From Polaribacter glomeratus (GTDB lineage: Bacteria > Bacteroidota > Bacteroidia > Flavobacteriales > Flavobacteriaceae): a stretch of DNA of 64,000 nt. The notes under the pieces are model-generated. The model had not been told where the DNA came from, did not search any database, and saw only the letters and a list, made by a program, of their open reading frames with translations. The stretch is from positions 468,767 through 532,766 of the forward strand of contig NZ_MSCM01000002.1 in the NCBI RefSeq assembly GCF_002954665.1, given 5' to 3'. How positions within the stretch are numbered: the first letter of the stretch is position 1; the number at the start of each line of letters is the position of its first letter. The position numbers and the translations under genes were made by a program. Below are positions 47,806-58,061 of the stretch, piece by piece.

Positions 47806-48319
47806 ATTTTAGTTCTTTTTTACCGTCTTTTCCTTCTTTTATAATAGATGGAAATAAAGCGGGTGCAATCTTTTTTACTGGGTTGTATAAAATAGATGCA
47901 TCTAAAGTTTCTTGTTTTACAAAAGGTATTGTGCTATTTATACTGCCAAAAAAAGTGAAAATTACACTTAAAATTAAGGTAATTTTTAGCGCACCAAAAA
48001 CGCCTCCTAATAATTTATTTAACATTCCTAACGCAGTTATATCTGCAATTTTTGTCAAAATTTTCCCAATTACAATTACCACAAGTACTACCGTTAAAAA
48101 AGTTACTGCAAATGCTACAATTCTGTTGGTTTCGTCAGACCAATTTAGATAGCTAGAATTTAATAAATAAACTTCTAAATGATGCGCATAATGAATCGCT
48201 ACAAACACACCCGCAATAATTGCCACTAAAGATGCAACTTCTGCAAAAAATCCTTTCATAATTCCTCTTACAAAAGCAAAAAGCAGCAATGCACCAATAA
48301 TGATGTCAAAAATATTCAT
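47798..48319 (-). CDS. CvpA family membrane protein
   Basis: 173 residues with four membrane helices and the CvpA pattern (FDIIIGALLLFAFVRGIMKGFF at the start). The family affects colicin V export and envelope or biofilm traits in other bacteria; its activity is not known. It is a single gene, convergent with the LysR gene and divergent from the small protein gene at 48400. Confidence 0.85.
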   Translation of the reverse strand: MNIFDIIIGALLLFAFVRGIMKGFFAEVASLVAIIAGVFVAIHYAHHLEVYLLNSSYLNWSDETNRIVAFAVTFLTVVLVVIVIGKILTKIADITALGMLNKLLGGVFGALKITLILSVIFTFFGSINSTIPFVKQETLDASILYNPVKKIAPALFPSIIKEGKDGKKELKFN

Positions 48320-48399
48320 TCAAAATAGTTTTTGTAAATCTACATCCTTTTTTTAAAAATTAAAAATGGACAGTGTATCTTTACACTTTAAACAGTTTT

Positions 48400-48759
48400 A
48401 TGACAAAAGTTAGTAATTTAAAAGAAAAGTGGAATTATTTAGTAACCAAACTAACTGACGATTTTTCTGAAGGTGAGGAATTAAATTTAGACGGAATTAT
48501 CTATTTAATTGGCGTGCAAGAGTTGGGGCAAGGTCATAGAGAATTTAAAAAAGACGAAAAAGTAAACTTAATGCATATTGCAATCTGCAAGTTATTAGAG
48601 CCTTACGGATATTATGAATTCGATTATTTTGATGAAGATGGTTGGCCACATTTTAAAACACTTACAGAATTACCAAACTTAAAAGGTGGTGAACAAACTA
48701 TTTTAATGAAAGACGCTATTGTTTCTTATTTTGAAACTTTAGACTATTTTGAAGATTAA
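48400..48759 (+). CDS. Conserved small acidic protein of unknown function
   Basis: 119 residues from ATG 48400. The earlier in-frame codon at 48373 coincides with a -7-like TATCTTTA (48376-48383), so it is unlikely. The protein is soluble, with GIIYLIGVQELGQGHREFKKDEK and an aromatic acidic C-terminus (FDYFDEDGWPHF). I recall it as conserved in flavobacteria without a function. Its end overlaps the convergent SDR gene by 4 bases. Confidence 0.8.
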   Translation: MTKVSNLKEKWNYLVTKLTDDFSEGEELNLDGIIYLIGVQELGQGHREFKKDEKVNLMHIAICKLLEPYGYYEFDYFDEDGWPHFKTLTELPNLKGGEQTILMKDAIVSYFETLDYFED

Positions 48760-49553
48760 GTAACACTAAGTTTACGAATCATTTTTGAGAACAACTTTGG
48801 GTAAAAGCGTTTTACATACACGCCTAATTTCTCTTTTGCACCCGCAATATAGACTTCCTCTTTTTTGTTTAGAATTGCTTTAGCCATTAATTTTGCAAAA
48901 CGGTCTGGAGCAATTCCATTAGCAGTAGCAGTATCCATTTTTTGCTGTGGTGTTCCATTACCAGTTAACGCGTTTTTAGAAACATTTGTATTTACAAAAC
49001 CCGGGCAAACCAATGTTACCATAATATTATCTAGATAATGCTCTGTGCGTAAACTATCAAAAAAACCATGTAAAGCGTGTTTACTTGCTGCATAACTAGA
49101 GCGTAAAGGTGTCCCTATTTTGCCAACAATACTTGTAGTTACTACAAAATGTCCTTTTTCATTTTTAATAAAATGTGGTAAAAGAGCTTTTGATAATGCA
49201 ATTGTTCCTAGATAATTAATATCCATAATTCGCTTATCAACAGAAATTAGAGTGTCTTTCACAAACGATCTTTGACTAACTCCGCCATTATTTACCAAAA
49301 TATCTATTTTGCCAAAAGCAGCAATAGCTTGATCAACTTTTGGCTGTAAATTTGTATAATCCTCTAAATCTAACGTAACTATTTTTACATCATTTGGGTT
49401 TTTACATAGCTTTTTAACCAGTGCTAACTCTTGGTTTTTTCTTGAAGATAAAATAAGTTTCGCATTTTGATTAGATAGCGCTATTGCTAACGCTTTTCCT
49501 ATTCCGGAAGAAGCTCCAGTTATCCATATTATTTTATCAGAAAAACCACTCAT
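48756..49553 (-). CDS. Short-chain dehydrogenase/reductase
   Basis: 265 residues with a Rossmann fold. The cofactor motif is TGASSGIG, NNGG lies near residue 88, and the catalytic Tyr and Lys are in YAASKHA. Substrate unknown; likely NADP(H), because of the Ser-Arg after beta-2 (LILSSRKNQ). No signal peptide is visible. Single gene divergent from the thioredoxin-like gene. Confidence 0.92.
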   Translation of the reverse strand: MSGFSDKIIWITGASSGIGKALAIALSNQNAKLILSSRKNQELALVKKLCKNPNDVKIVTLDLEDYTNLQPKVDQAIAAFGKIDILVNNGGVSQRSFVKDTLISVDKRIMDINYLGTIALSKALLPHFIKNEKGHFVVTTSIVGKIGTPLRSSYAASKHALHGFFDSLRTEHYLDNIMVTLVCPGFVNTNVSKNALTGNGTPQQKMDTATANGIAPDRFAKLMAKAILNKKEEVYIAGAKEKLGVYVKRFYPKLFSKMIRKLSVT

Positions 49554-49655
49554 AATTATTTATTATTTAACGTTACAATATACTTAAATTGATGCAGATA
49601 TAGTACATTTGACATGTTTTTTGAACATAAAAATCAAAAAGCAAAATATAAAAAA

Positions 49656-51026
49656 ATGATGAAAACTATTTTCTATTTTATCCTATTTATTACCTCGGTA
49701 GCAAATGCACAATATTCTATAAAAGGTACTATGAGCCCAAAAATAGTTAGTGATTGGGTTATTTTGTATAAAGTTGAAGGCACAAAACAAGTTTTTGTAA
49801 GTAATACTACTATAAAAATTGATTCTATGACTATTAGTGGTAAAAAAAAAGCCATTAGCCGCTTTGAATTTACGCTAAAACCAGAAGCAAAGCCGGGTGC
49901 TTATAGAATAAGTTACAGAACTGAAGGTGAAGGATTTTTAGACTTTTTTTTCAATAAAGAAAACATCTCTTTTATTTTTAATCCAGACTATCCAGATCAA
50001 ACTGTTTCTTTTTCAAAATCATCAGAAAACAAGCTTTACAAAGAATATTCAGCAGCCATCTCTAAAGCTCAAAGTAAATTAGACTCTATACAAATTGCAG
50101 CAGTTCAAAACCCAAAAGCAGACTTAAAAACAGCCTATCAAAAGGCCTATAAAAAAGTAAATACCATTCAAAATAAATACGTAGAAGTATCTAAAGAAAA
50201 ATACATTGCTCCTATTATAAAAGCGAGTGTTCAAAGCAATTCTACAGATATTTTAACCTCTGTAGATGCTTATCTTTTTAATATTAAAAATACATTTTTT
50301 AACAAATTAGACTTTTCTAACAAAACGTTGTTGAATTCTTCTTTTTTGACGGATAGAATTGTATCCTATGTTTTTTACATTAATTATTCTGATGACAATA
50401 GAACACAACAAAGACTTTATAAAGAATCTATAGAAACGGTGCTCTCTAAAATTAAAAATCAAACTTACAAAAGAGATATTATAGAGTTTTTAATAGTACA
50501 ATTCGAAGCTTATAAAAATTTAGAAATTATAGATTATCTGTTTGAAAACAAATACAACAAACTACCAGAAGCATTACAAAGTGCTAAATTTAAAGCAGAA
50601 AAAAAAGCATTATTTGCCTCTGAAGTTGGCAGAACTGCGCCAGATTTTTCTTGGAAAGAAAACGGAAAAACGCTTAAACTTTCTACTTTAAATGACGCAG
50701 AAAAATATGTCTTGGTTTTTTGGAGCACAACTTGCTCTCATTGTATGCGAGAAATGCCGCTGCTACATACTTACTTGAAAAATAAGAAAAATATAAAAGT
50801 AATAGCTTTTGCTTTAGAGGATGATGCTTTTGTTTGGGAGAACTATTCTAAAACCAATTTAAATGGCTGGCACAATGTATTAGGTTTAAATAAATGGGAG
50901 AATGAAACAGCTAAAGCCTATCAAATTTTCTCTACGCCAAGTTATTTTGTGTTAGATAAAAATAAAAAAATTGTTGCAAAACCGTATGATATTGATGAAG
51001 TTAAAGAATATTTAGAAAAAAAATAA
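49656..51026 (+). CDS. TlpA-like thiol-disulfide oxidoreductase with N-terminal DUF4369-like domain
   Basis: 456 residues from ATG 49656 (a second ATG follows directly). A TACATTTG at 49604-49611 makes the ATG at 49614 an unlikely start. Signal peptide ends NAQ; a beta-rich N-terminal domain (about 20-130) and a helical linker follow. The thioredoxin fold (about 330-450) has FWSTTCSHCMREMP with an intact CxxC. It should be periplasmic and reduce or exchange disulfides. It is monocistronic. Confidence 0.87.
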   Translation: MMKTIFYFILFITSVANAQYSIKGTMSPKIVSDWVILYKVEGTKQVFVSNTTIKIDSMTISGKKKAISRFEFTLKPEAKPGAYRISYRTEGEGFLDFFFNKENISFIFNPDYPDQTVSFSKSSENKLYKEYSAAISKAQSKLDSIQIAAVQNPKADLKTAYQKAYKKVNTIQNKYVEVSKEKYIAPIIKASVQSNSTDILTSVDAYLFNIKNTFFNKLDFSNKTLLNSSFLTDRIVSYVFYINYSDDNRTQQRLYKESIETVLSKIKNQTYKRDIIEFLIVQFEAYKNLEIIDYLFENKYNKLPEALQSAKFKAEKKALFASEVGRTAPDFSWKENGKTLKLSTLNDAEKYVLVFWSTTCSHCMREMPLLHTYLKNKKNIKVIAFALEDDAFVWENYSKTNLNGWHNVLGLNKWENETAKAYQIFSTPSYFVLDKNKKIVAKPYDIDEVKEYLEKK

Positions 51027-51029
51027 GTC

Positions 51030-51389
51030 CTAAAAATGAAGAAAAGCATTTTCTAAATGTTCAATTTTTGTGTCATTTTTTTTACAAAGAACTGCAATAA
51101 CATCAAAACGCACCTCTACATCTAAATCTCTTTGTACCACATAATAATCAATTGCAGAAACCAATAGTTTTATCTTTTTAGGTGTAATAAAATCTTGCGG
51201 ATTTCCAAAATAATCAGAACTTCTTGTTTTTACTTCTACAGCTGCCAAAATATCTTTTATCTGGGCGATGATATCCACTTCTGCTTTTAAGTATCGATAA
51301 TTTTTTTCCAAGATTTTATACCCGTTTTCAATTAAGAAATCGACTGCTAACTTCTCTCCTTTTTTACCAAGTTCATTGTGTTCTGCCAT
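51030..51389 (-). CDS. YraN/UPF0102 family protein
   Basis: 119 residues from ATG 51389 (MAEHNELGKKGE), the usual family start; longer readings to 51491 add an unrelated hydrophobic stretch. The nuclease-like core shows GKKGEKLAVDFL, a Tyr-Arg-rich strand with EVDIIAQ, and EVKTRSS as in PD-(D/E)xK enzymes. Function unproven; related to Holliday-junction resolvase folds. It ends 3 bases past the convergent gene. Confidence 0.88.
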   Translation of the reverse strand: MAEHNELGKKGEKLAVDFLIENGYKILEKNYRYLKAEVDIIAQIKDILAAVEVKTRSSDYFGNPQDFITPKKIKLLVSAIDYYVVQRDLDVEVRFDVIAVLCKKNDTKIEHLENAFLHF

Positions 51390-51709
51390 AATTAAACCTT
51401 TTGTAATCATTTTACCAAAATACTTTTTTGGCTTGTTATTGCTACTTCTAAAAAATAAATTTACAAATAAATTATCTAAATAATTGAACATTAATAAGTA
51501 GAATTATTATTGACGATAAAATACATTAAACTGCTTCGTTTTTAAAAACAACCTAGCAACTAGCAGGCACGGAAACATTACATGAAGCTAACAGAACAGT
51601 TAAGATAATATCCTCGGCTTTAATTCTGATAAGATTAATTAGATAAATAAGACATCGCTTAAAAGTTTATTTTTAAAGAATTTAAATAAAAATAAGTACA
51701 CCATATTTT

Positions 51710-51740
51710 TTGAGCTTTTAAAGCGGAACCTTTATCTTTG
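51710..51740 (+). promoter_or_regulatory. Consensus promoter ending four bases before a start codon
   Basis: TTG (51710-51712), 20 bases, TATCTTTG (51733-51740), the same layout as the promoter at 14774. The ATG of the next gene is at 51745, so the transcript is probably leaderless. Confidence 0.65.
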
Positions 51741-51744
51741 TTGT

Positions 51745-52431
51745 ATGACGCAGACTACTTTAATTTGTTTTTTTGAATATGCAGGTTTCAAAAATAAATG
51801 GAATGCTTTTGCAAGAATGGGAAGACCGCCAATCTATTTAAATAAAACACCTGGTTTAACTTTTTTTAAACCACTAGGAACAGGAAGTGGCAATGGTTTC
51901 TCTATAAAACCAGACTTTTCTACTTTTGGGTTTATCACTGTTTTTGAGAGTGAAGAACATGCCAAAATATTTACACAAACAAAAGTTGTTGAACAATATA
52001 AAAAAAGTGCAACCAATTTTAGTATTGTATTTATGAAAACTATTAAAAGTCATGGTAATTGGAGTAAGCAAAATCCGTTTAAAAGCAGCACAGAACTAGA
52101 TAAAAACAAACCTTTGGCTGTAATTACAAGAGCTACAATTAAACCTAAATTAGCGTATCAATTCTGGAAAAATGTACCCGAAGTTTCTAAATCTATGGAT
52201 GCTTATAAAGAATTATTATATTCTAAGGGTATTGGAGAATTCCCGCTATTAATGCAAGCTACTTTTTCTATTTGGTCGTCTGCAGATGCCATGTTTAACT
52301 ATGCCTACAGCAACCCAAAGCATGCAGAAATGGTAAAGAAAACGAGAGAACTTAACTGGTATTCAGAAGAGTTATTTGCGCGTTTTGAACCTTATCATAC
52401 AGAAGGAAATTTAATAACTAATTTTCTTTAA
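51745..52431 (+). CDS. CrtA-like (spheroidene monooxygenase-type) protein
   Basis: 228 residues. It shares with CrtA the pattern FFKPLGTGSGNGF near residue 40, the following aromatic strand and the later LAVITRATIK with a Phe-Trp pair (YQFWKNVPEV), plus MFNYAYSNPKHAEM, a heme-associated histidine-region style. CrtA adds oxygen to acyclic carotenoids. No carotenoid genes are in the window, so the substrate here is uncertain. No signal peptide. Its last 14 bases overlap the convergent LD-carboxypeptidase gene. Confidence 0.65.
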   Translation: MTQTTLICFFEYAGFKNKWNAFARMGRPPIYLNKTPGLTFFKPLGTGSGNGFSIKPDFSTFGFITVFESEEHAKIFTQTKVVEQYKKSATNFSIVFMKTIKSHGNWSKQNPFKSSTELDKNKPLAVITRATIKPKLAYQFWKNVPEVSKSMDAYKELLYSKGIGEFPLLMQATFSIWSSADAMFNYAYSNPKHAEMVKKTRELNWYSEELFARFEPYHTEGNLITNFL

Positions 52432-53419
52432 AAACAAATGAAGAATTTTCTTTTCCGATAATTAACTCAACCTTTCTTCCAAAAATCATAGCTCTATTAT
52501 CTGATTCGTGACCTGCAGGAAAATGAAATAAAACAGGAATCTCTTTTGGCAAAACATCTAAAATTAGTTGTTCTATAGAACTTCCCCATTCTGTTGAATT
52601 TGCTTTAATCCTTGACATATCGCCCACAACAACCGCTTTTACTTTTGTAAAATATCCTGCACGTTTTAAACTTTGTAACATCCGGTCGATAGCATATTTA
52701 TATTCTCCAATTTCTTCAATAAAAAGAATTTTACCTTCCGTATTTATTTGACTTTTAGAACCTAACATAGAAGCTAAAATAGAAATGTTTCCGCCAATAA
52801 CTTGTCCTGATATAACTTGACCTAATATTAACGAATTACCAGCATTGTTATATGCTGATGAAGGAATTGTGTAGCTAATTTCTTCGCCAAAAAGTGCTTT
52901 TTTAAAGGAGGCAACGGTTTCTAAAATATCTTCTGGTTTTTCACTTAAATTTGTAGCCATCATTCCGTGAATTGATTCTACTTTTAAAGTATGAATATGA
53001 TTGTGAAAGGCAGTAATATCAGAATAACCAATAATCCATTTTGGATTGTTTTTAAACTTGGTAAAATTTAATTTATCTAAAATTCTCACAGATCCATAAC
53101 CGCCTCTTGCCGCCCAAATTGCTTTGATATTTTTATTATCTAAAGCTTCTTGAAAATCCTGAGTTCGTTCGTTATCTGTTCCAGAAAAATGATTATTCTG
53201 ATTAAATAAATTTTTACCTAAAACTACTTTTAGTCCCCAACTTTCTGCTAATTCTTTTGCTTTTTGAATGGTTTCCTGTTTATTCTTTAAAATGCCCGCT
53301 GGCGCCACAATGGCTATCGTATCGCCCACTTTTAAATACGGTGGCGTTTTAAATTTCTTTTGTGCAAATGCCGATGAAAAAGTCATCAATAATAAAAAGG
53401 GTAATACATTATTTTTCAT
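52418..53419 (-). CDS. S66 family LD-carboxypeptidase, exported
   Basis: 333 residues with a signal peptide (FSSAFAQ). The S66 fold shows ARGGYGSVRILDKLN, the nucleophile Ser in IIGYSDITAFH, the Glu in LFIEEIGEYKY and the His in FHFPAGHESD. It would trim peptidoglycan tetrapeptides during recycling, or cleave a MccF-type substrate. An export signal is unusual for the E. coli LdcA but common in Bacteroidota homologues, from memory. It starts 3 bases after the stop of the outer-membrane-like gene. Confidence 0.9.
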   Translation of the reverse strand: MKNNVLPFLLLMTFSSAFAQKKFKTPPYLKVGDTIAIVAPAGILKNKQETIQKAKELAESWGLKVVLGKNLFNQNNHFSGTDNERTQDFQEALDNKNIKAIWAARGGYGSVRILDKLNFTKFKNNPKWIIGYSDITAFHNHIHTLKVESIHGMMATNLSEKPEDILETVASFKKALFGEEISYTIPSSAYNNAGNSLILGQVISGQVIGGNISILASMLGSKSQINTEGKILFIEEIGEYKYAIDRMLQSLKRAGYFTKVKAVVVGDMSRIKANSTEWGSSIEQLILDVLPKEIPVLFHFPAGHESDNRAMIFGRKVELIIGKENSSFVFKEN

Positions 53420-53421
53420 TT

Positions 53422-54030
53422 TTAATATATTTTATGCCATCCTAAACCAAATGTTAAACCTAAACCAACATATGATCTTTTAGCAATGTTTGCGTATAAT
53501 TTAAACCCAAAAGATCTACCAAAACTTGTTTTTTCCCCAACGGGAATTAATCCGTACAAGATTCTAAATCGCTCTTTATTTGGTTTAAAAAAACTCATTC
53601 CAATTTCTAATGGGAATCCTGCAAAGGTATCTCTTGTTTTAATATCCTCGTTAACATCTTCATTTATATTGTAAGAAATTCCGCCAGAAAAATGATACGC
53701 CATTCCGTCTTCGATATACCTTTTTCCATAAAGCGCCGCATATTCTGTTGTTGTATTGCTTACTACAGAAATGGGAATAAAAAAAAACCAATCTATTTTA
53801 TCGATACTTGTTGTTTGTGAAGTTCTAAACGTGTACAAATTGTTTTTTGATTGATAATTAAGATTCCCCGCAACCGTAACCGCAGTTTTTCCTGTGTTTG
53901 AATATCCAACAAGAAAATCGCCAAATACAATTGGGTTCTCTTTTACTTTTATAGAATCTAGCTTTTCTTGTGCGGTTGTAGTTGAAAAAGCTACGAGAAA
54001 GAATAAAACTAAAAGTTTATTCCCATCCAT
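53422..54030 (-). CDS. Probable small outer-membrane beta-barrel protein
   Basis: 202 residues from ATG 54030 (an upstream ATG at 54051 is also in frame). Signal peptide ends TTTAQ. The remainder is rich in alternating Tyr/Gly strands and ends with an aromatic Tyr (GLGWHKIY), the C-terminal signature of outer-membrane barrels. No family recognised. It overlaps the lipoprotein gene upstream by 14 bases and precedes the LD-carboxypeptidase gene, so the three are likely co-transcribed. Confidence 0.75.
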   Translation of the reverse strand: MDGNKLLVLFFLVAFSTTTAQEKLDSIKVKENPIVFGDFLVGYSNTGKTAVTVAGNLNYQSKNNLYTFRTSQTTSIDKIDWFFFIPISVVSNTTTEYAALYGKRYIEDGMAYHFSGGISYNINEDVNEDIKTRDTFAGFPLEIGMSFFKPNKERFRILYGLIPVGEKTSFGRSFGFKLYANIAKRSYVGLGLTFGLGWHKIY

Positions 54031-54430
54031 TTTCTTTCCTATATTCTTCATTAGTTTTTATTTTGATTTTGTGAATGACTATTAATTTTTCAAATTTTAA
54101 GGAATCTAATTCAAGTGAATAGGTTTTCTGAAGTCTATCCTCATAATTTCTATTTAATTCTTTTTCTTTATCTATTAAAAAATACTTTAACGAGTCATTC
54201 TTTTTATTACTAATTAAAATAAACCTGTCATTAAAACCTAAAGATTCAATATTTTCAATCACATAAGGTCCTAAATATTGATATGGACTATCTTTAATTT
54301 TAGCAATATAAATACTATTAAACGCAGGTTCTACCATATAATAGAAATCTCCGCCTACATCTTTATCACCATAAAAATTACTGTTACATGAAAGGAAAAA
54401 AAACACTAAAATAAAGATACTTCTCTTCAA
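54017..54430 (-). CDS. Lipoprotein of unknown function
   Basis: 137 residues with the signal VFFFLSC (Cys15). The mature part has no recognised domain and ends in basic residues. It is the first gene of the minus-strand group lipoprotein, barrel, LD-carboxypeptidase, and its 3' end overlaps the next start. It is divergent from metG. Confidence 0.78.
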   Translation of the reverse strand: MKRSIFILVFFFLSCNSNFYGDKDVGGDFYYMVEPAFNSIYIAKIKDSPYQYLGPYVIENIESLGFNDRFILISNKKNDSLKYFLIDKEKELNRNYEDRLQKTYSLELDSLKFEKLIVIHKIKIKTNEEYRKENGWE

Positions 54431-54568
54431 AATAATTCTTGGTTCTTGGTTCTAATAGTCAAAAAATCTATTTCTCGTAAATGTATCTATTTTCTATCGG
54501 ATTTAAAAATTGCTTTTCCGTACTTTTGCACTTCAAAAATCAGTCCAAAAATAAAAACAAAAGATCAC

Positions 54569-56623
54569 ATGAGTGCTCCTAAAAGATATACAATTACAGC
54601 CGCTTTGCCATATACAAATGGTCCAATTCATATTGGCCATTTAGCAGGTGTGTACGTTCCTGCAGATATTTATGCACGTTATTTACGCTTAACGGGTAAC
54701 GATGTTGCATACATTTCTGGTTCTGATGAACATGGTGCTGCCATACCAATGAAAGCTAAAAAAGAAGGCGTTTCGCCCCAAGTTATTATCGATAAATATC
54801 ATGGAATTATCAAAAAATCTTTTGAAGATTTTGGTATTTCTTTTGATAATTATTCAAGAACTTCGGCTAAAATTCATCACGAAACTGCATCAGAATTTTT
54901 TACAAAAATGTATAACGATGGTGAGTTTATTGAAGAAATTTCAGCACAATTGTATGATGCAAAAGCAAATCAGTTTTTAGCAGATCGTTTTGTAGTAGGA
55001 ACTTGCCCAAAATGTGGCTTTGAAGAAAGCTATGGCGATCAATGTGAAAGCTGCGGAACAAGTCATAATGCTACAGATTTAATCAATCCAAAATCTGCAA
55101 TTACAGGCAATGTGCCAACTATAAAAGAAACAAAACACTGGTTTTTACCTTTAGATAAGCACGAAAATTTTTTACGCGAGTGGATTTTAGAAGGTCATAA
55201 AAATGACTGGAAACCTAATGTATACGGACAAGTAAAAAGTTGGGTAGACGATGGTTTACGTCCAAGAGCTGTAACTAGAGATTTAGATTGGGGAATTCCT
55301 GTACCGTTAAAAGACGCAGAAGGCAAAGTGTTGTATGTTTGGTTTGATGCGCCAATTGGCTATATTTCATCAACCAAAGAATGGGCAGCAAGAGAAGGGA
55401 AAAACTGGGAAGATTATTGGAAAAAAGACGATACAAAATTAGTTCATTTTATAGGGAAAGACAATATTGTTTTTCACTGTATTATTTTTCCTGCGATGTT
55501 AAAAGCCCACGGAGATTATATTTTACCAGATAATGTGCCTGCAAATGAATTCTTAAATTTAGAAGGCAATAAGTTATCAACTTCTAAAAATTGGGCAGTT
55601 TGGTTGCACGAATATTTAGAAGATTTCCCAAATCAGCAAGATGTTTTACGTTATACGTTAACAGCAAACGCACCAGAAAGTAAAGACAACGATTTTACTT
55701 GGAAAGATTTTCAAGCAAAAAATAATAACGAATTGGTTGCCATTTTTGGTAATTTTATTAACAGAGTGGTGGTTTTAACCAATAAATATTATGGCGGAGT
55801 TTTACCAACTCCAAACGATTTTTCGGAAGCCGATGAAGATGCTTTGGCTGCCGTTAAAGAGTTTCCTAATAGTATTGGAAAATCGATTGAAAGATATCGT
55901 TTTAGAGAAGCTAGCCAAGAATTAATGAATTTAGCAAGACTTGGAAACAAGTATTTAGCCGATGAAGAGCCTTGGAAAGTAATTAAAGTGGATGAAGAAC
56001 GTGTAAAAACAATCCTGTTTGTGGCCTTGCAAATATCTGCAGCATTAGCAATCGTTTCTGAACCTTTTTTACCTTTTACTTCGGATAAATTGAAAGGTAT
56101 TTTAAGTATTGATAATTCTATAACTTGGAAAGACGTATCAGAAAAAGCCGTTTTATTGCAAGCAAATCATCAAATAAACCAAGCAGAATTATTATTTTCT
56201 AAAATTGAAGACGAAACTATTGAAGCGCAACTAGAAAAATTAATTGCGACTAAAAAAGCAAACGAAGAAGAAAAAAGAGTTTTAGAACCTCAAAAAGAAA
56301 TCATTGATTTTGAAGATTTTACAAAACTAGACATCCGAATTGGAACTATCTTGGAAGCTGAAAAAGTGGCTAAAACCAAAAAACTATTAAAGTTAAAAGT
56401 GGATGTTGGTATTGATATAAGAACAATTGTATCCGGAATTGCAGAAAGTTTTTCGCCAGAAGAAATTATTGGTCAGCAAGTTTCTGTGTTAATCAATTTA
56501 GCGCCAAGAAAAATTAAAGGGGTAGAAAGCAACGGAATGATTTTAATGACAGACACACCTGACGGAAAATTAGCCTTTGTAGAACCAGAAAAACTAGTTA
56601 AAAACGGGCAACAAGTAAGTTAG
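54569..56623 (+). CDS. metG: Methionine--tRNA ligase
   Basis: 684 residues from ATG 54569 ([18 protein letters not shown]). The earlier codon at 54446 would lie upstream of a TACTTTTG -7-like box at 54521-54528. Class I motifs are PIHIGHL (HIGH) and NKLSTSKN (KMSKS-type). A zinc knuckle has four Cys ([18 protein letters not shown]). A C-terminal tRNA-binding domain (about 575-684, [17 protein letters not shown]) completes a full-length dimeric-type enzyme. It charges initiator and elongator tRNA with methionine. It precedes a secreted protein gene by 12 bases. Confidence 0.97.
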   Translation: MSAPKRYTITAALPYTNGPIHIGHLAGVYVPADIYARYLRLTGNDVAYISGSDEHGAAIPMKAKKEGVSPQVIIDKYHGIIKKSFEDFGISFDNYSRTSAKIHHETASEFFTKMYNDGEFIEEISAQLYDAKANQFLADRFVVGTCPKCGFEESYGDQCESCGTSHNATDLINPKSAITGNVPTIKETKHWFLPLDKHENFLREWILEGHKNDWKPNVYGQVKSWVDDGLRPRAVTRDLDWGIPVPLKDAEGKVLYVWFDAPIGYISSTKEWAAREGKNWEDYWKKDDTKLVHFIGKDNIVFHCIIFPAMLKAHGDYILPDNVPANEFLNLEGNKLSTSKNWAVWLHEYLEDFPNQQDVLRYTLTANAPESKDNDFTWKDFQAKNNNELVAIFGNFINRVVVLTNKYYGGVLPTPNDFSEADEDALAAVKEFPNSIGKSIERYRFREASQELMNLARLGNKYLADEEPWKVIKVDEERVKTILFVALQISAALAIVSEPFLPFTSDKLKGILSIDNSITWKDVSEKAVLLQANHQINQAELLFSKIEDETIEAQLEKLIATKKANEEEKRVLEPQKEIIDFEDFTKLDIRIGTILEAEKVAKTKKLLKLKVDVGIDIRTIVSGIAESFSPEEIIGQQVSVLINLAPRKIKGVESNGMILMTDTPDGKLAFVEPEKLVKNGQQVS

Positions 56624-56635
56624 AAAAGATAAAAT

Positions 56636-58051
56636 ATGATAAAGAGTTTTTTAAGATTAATTATTTTAAGTTTTAGTATTGCCACATTTTCACAAGAAAG
56701 AGTGCTTTCGTTTACCAACGATTTAAAAACTTCTTCTTCTGATATTAAAGATGTAATTCCGGTTGTAAACACAGAAACAGACGAAATTGCTTTTTTTGTA
56801 GCCGATGCTAAAAACGTTTATGGCTATAAAATTGATGCCGATTTTAAAGTTACAGCAAAAATAACATCCGAAGAAAAAAGTAGAAAATACAAAGTTTTAA
56901 TTGGCTCTAGTGCTTCTAAAAACGATACTTATCGTGTGTTTTTAACCGATAAAAATCAAAATAATTTCGCCTTTATTAACTTTTCTTTTAAAGATGGTAC
57001 AACCTCATTACAAGAGTTTTCAATTGGTGAAAATGAAGAGTTTATACAAACTATAAATTCTAAAAACCAATTTTATTTGATTTCTGGATCAAAATCAGAA
57101 AATCATTTGTATATCTATTCTTTTGATGAAAACGGAACTCCTATAAAAAATGATATTGATATTTCTGCTTTAAGATTTATAGATTCTAAAGGAAAAAATA
57201 CAACTCTTTTATCACTTTTAATTACAGGAAATGATCTTAAAAAGTTTGAAGAAAACACTCCAAACTCGATAGAATTAACATCCGAAGCAACGAAGATGTT
57301 TGTGCGAGAAAATTTAATCTTTTTTACACTAGACCATCATAAAATGTTTACGCAAGTTTTAGAAATTGATTTAGAAACGTATACTGCTAATTCATTTCAA
57401 TTTAATAAACCTGCATTAGGCGAGAAAGCAAAAAGAACAAATTCTTATTTAAATGGCAAAAATATTTTTACAATTGCCGTAACAAAAAACGAATTTTCTG
57501 TTGAAATTTTAGATTTTGAAACCGGTAATTTACTTAAAGAATATTTGGCGAATAAAGACGAAGAAATCACTTTTAAAAATACAGCAATTATTCAAGAAGG
57601 CGGCATGTATGACGCATATAGAGAATTAGGAAAAACAAATCGCTTTTTAAGAAGAATTTCGAAAGGGAATTCGGGTATTTCTGTAAGAAAAGTAAATAAT
57701 CAATACCATGTAATTATTGGCGGTTATATTGTTCAAAAATCAAATGCAGGAATGATGATGCCCTTTGGCGGAATTCCTTTAGGTACGATAGGTTCTGCCA
57801 CTGTATTTTTTAATCCAACTCAAATTGCATTCAACTCTTTTTCTAATAATAAAACAACCAGAATAGAGTCTTTGTTTGATGAAAACTTTAACCACGTAAA
57901 AGGAGAAATTAAAGAAAATGCTTTTGATAAAATGAAAGATTTTAAGTCGAATAACAAAGGAAGTACCGTTTTTAAATATAAAGACTTTTACATAAAAACA
58001 GAATATACGTCATTTTCAAAAGATTTTATATTTAGAAAATTTACAGATTAA
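56636..58051 (+). CDS. Secreted protein of unknown function
   Basis: 471 residues with a signal peptide (SFSIATFSQ). The rest is a regular pattern of short beta strands (VNTETDEIAFFVADAKNVYGYKI), possibly a propeller, and one glycine-rich stretch (NAGMMMPFGGIPLGTIGSA). No family recognised. It lies 12 bases after metG and 10 bases before the deacetylase-like gene, so it may be co-transcribed with both. Confidence 0.8.
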   Translation: MIKSFLRLIILSFSIATFSQERVLSFTNDLKTSSSDIKDVIPVVNTETDEIAFFVADAKNVYGYKIDADFKVTAKITSEEKSRKYKVLIGSSASKNDTYRVFLTDKNQNNFAFINFSFKDGTTSLQEFSIGENEEFIQTINSKNQFYLISGSKSENHLYIYSFDENGTPIKNDIDISALRFIDSKGKNTTLLSLLITGNDLKKFEENTPNSIELTSEATKMFVRENLIFFTLDHHKMFTQVLEIDLETYTANSFQFNKPALGEKAKRTNSYLNGKNIFTIAVTKNEFSVEILDFETGNLLKEYLANKDEEITFKNTAIIQEGGMYDAYRELGKTNRFLRRISKGNSGISVRKVNNQYHVIIGGYIVQKSNAGMMMPFGGIPLGTIGSATVFFNPTQIAFNSFSNNKTTRIESLFDENFNHVKGEIKENAFDKMKDFKSNNKGSTVFKYKDFYIKTEYTSFSKDFIFRKFTD

Positions 58052-58061
58052 TAATAACTGA

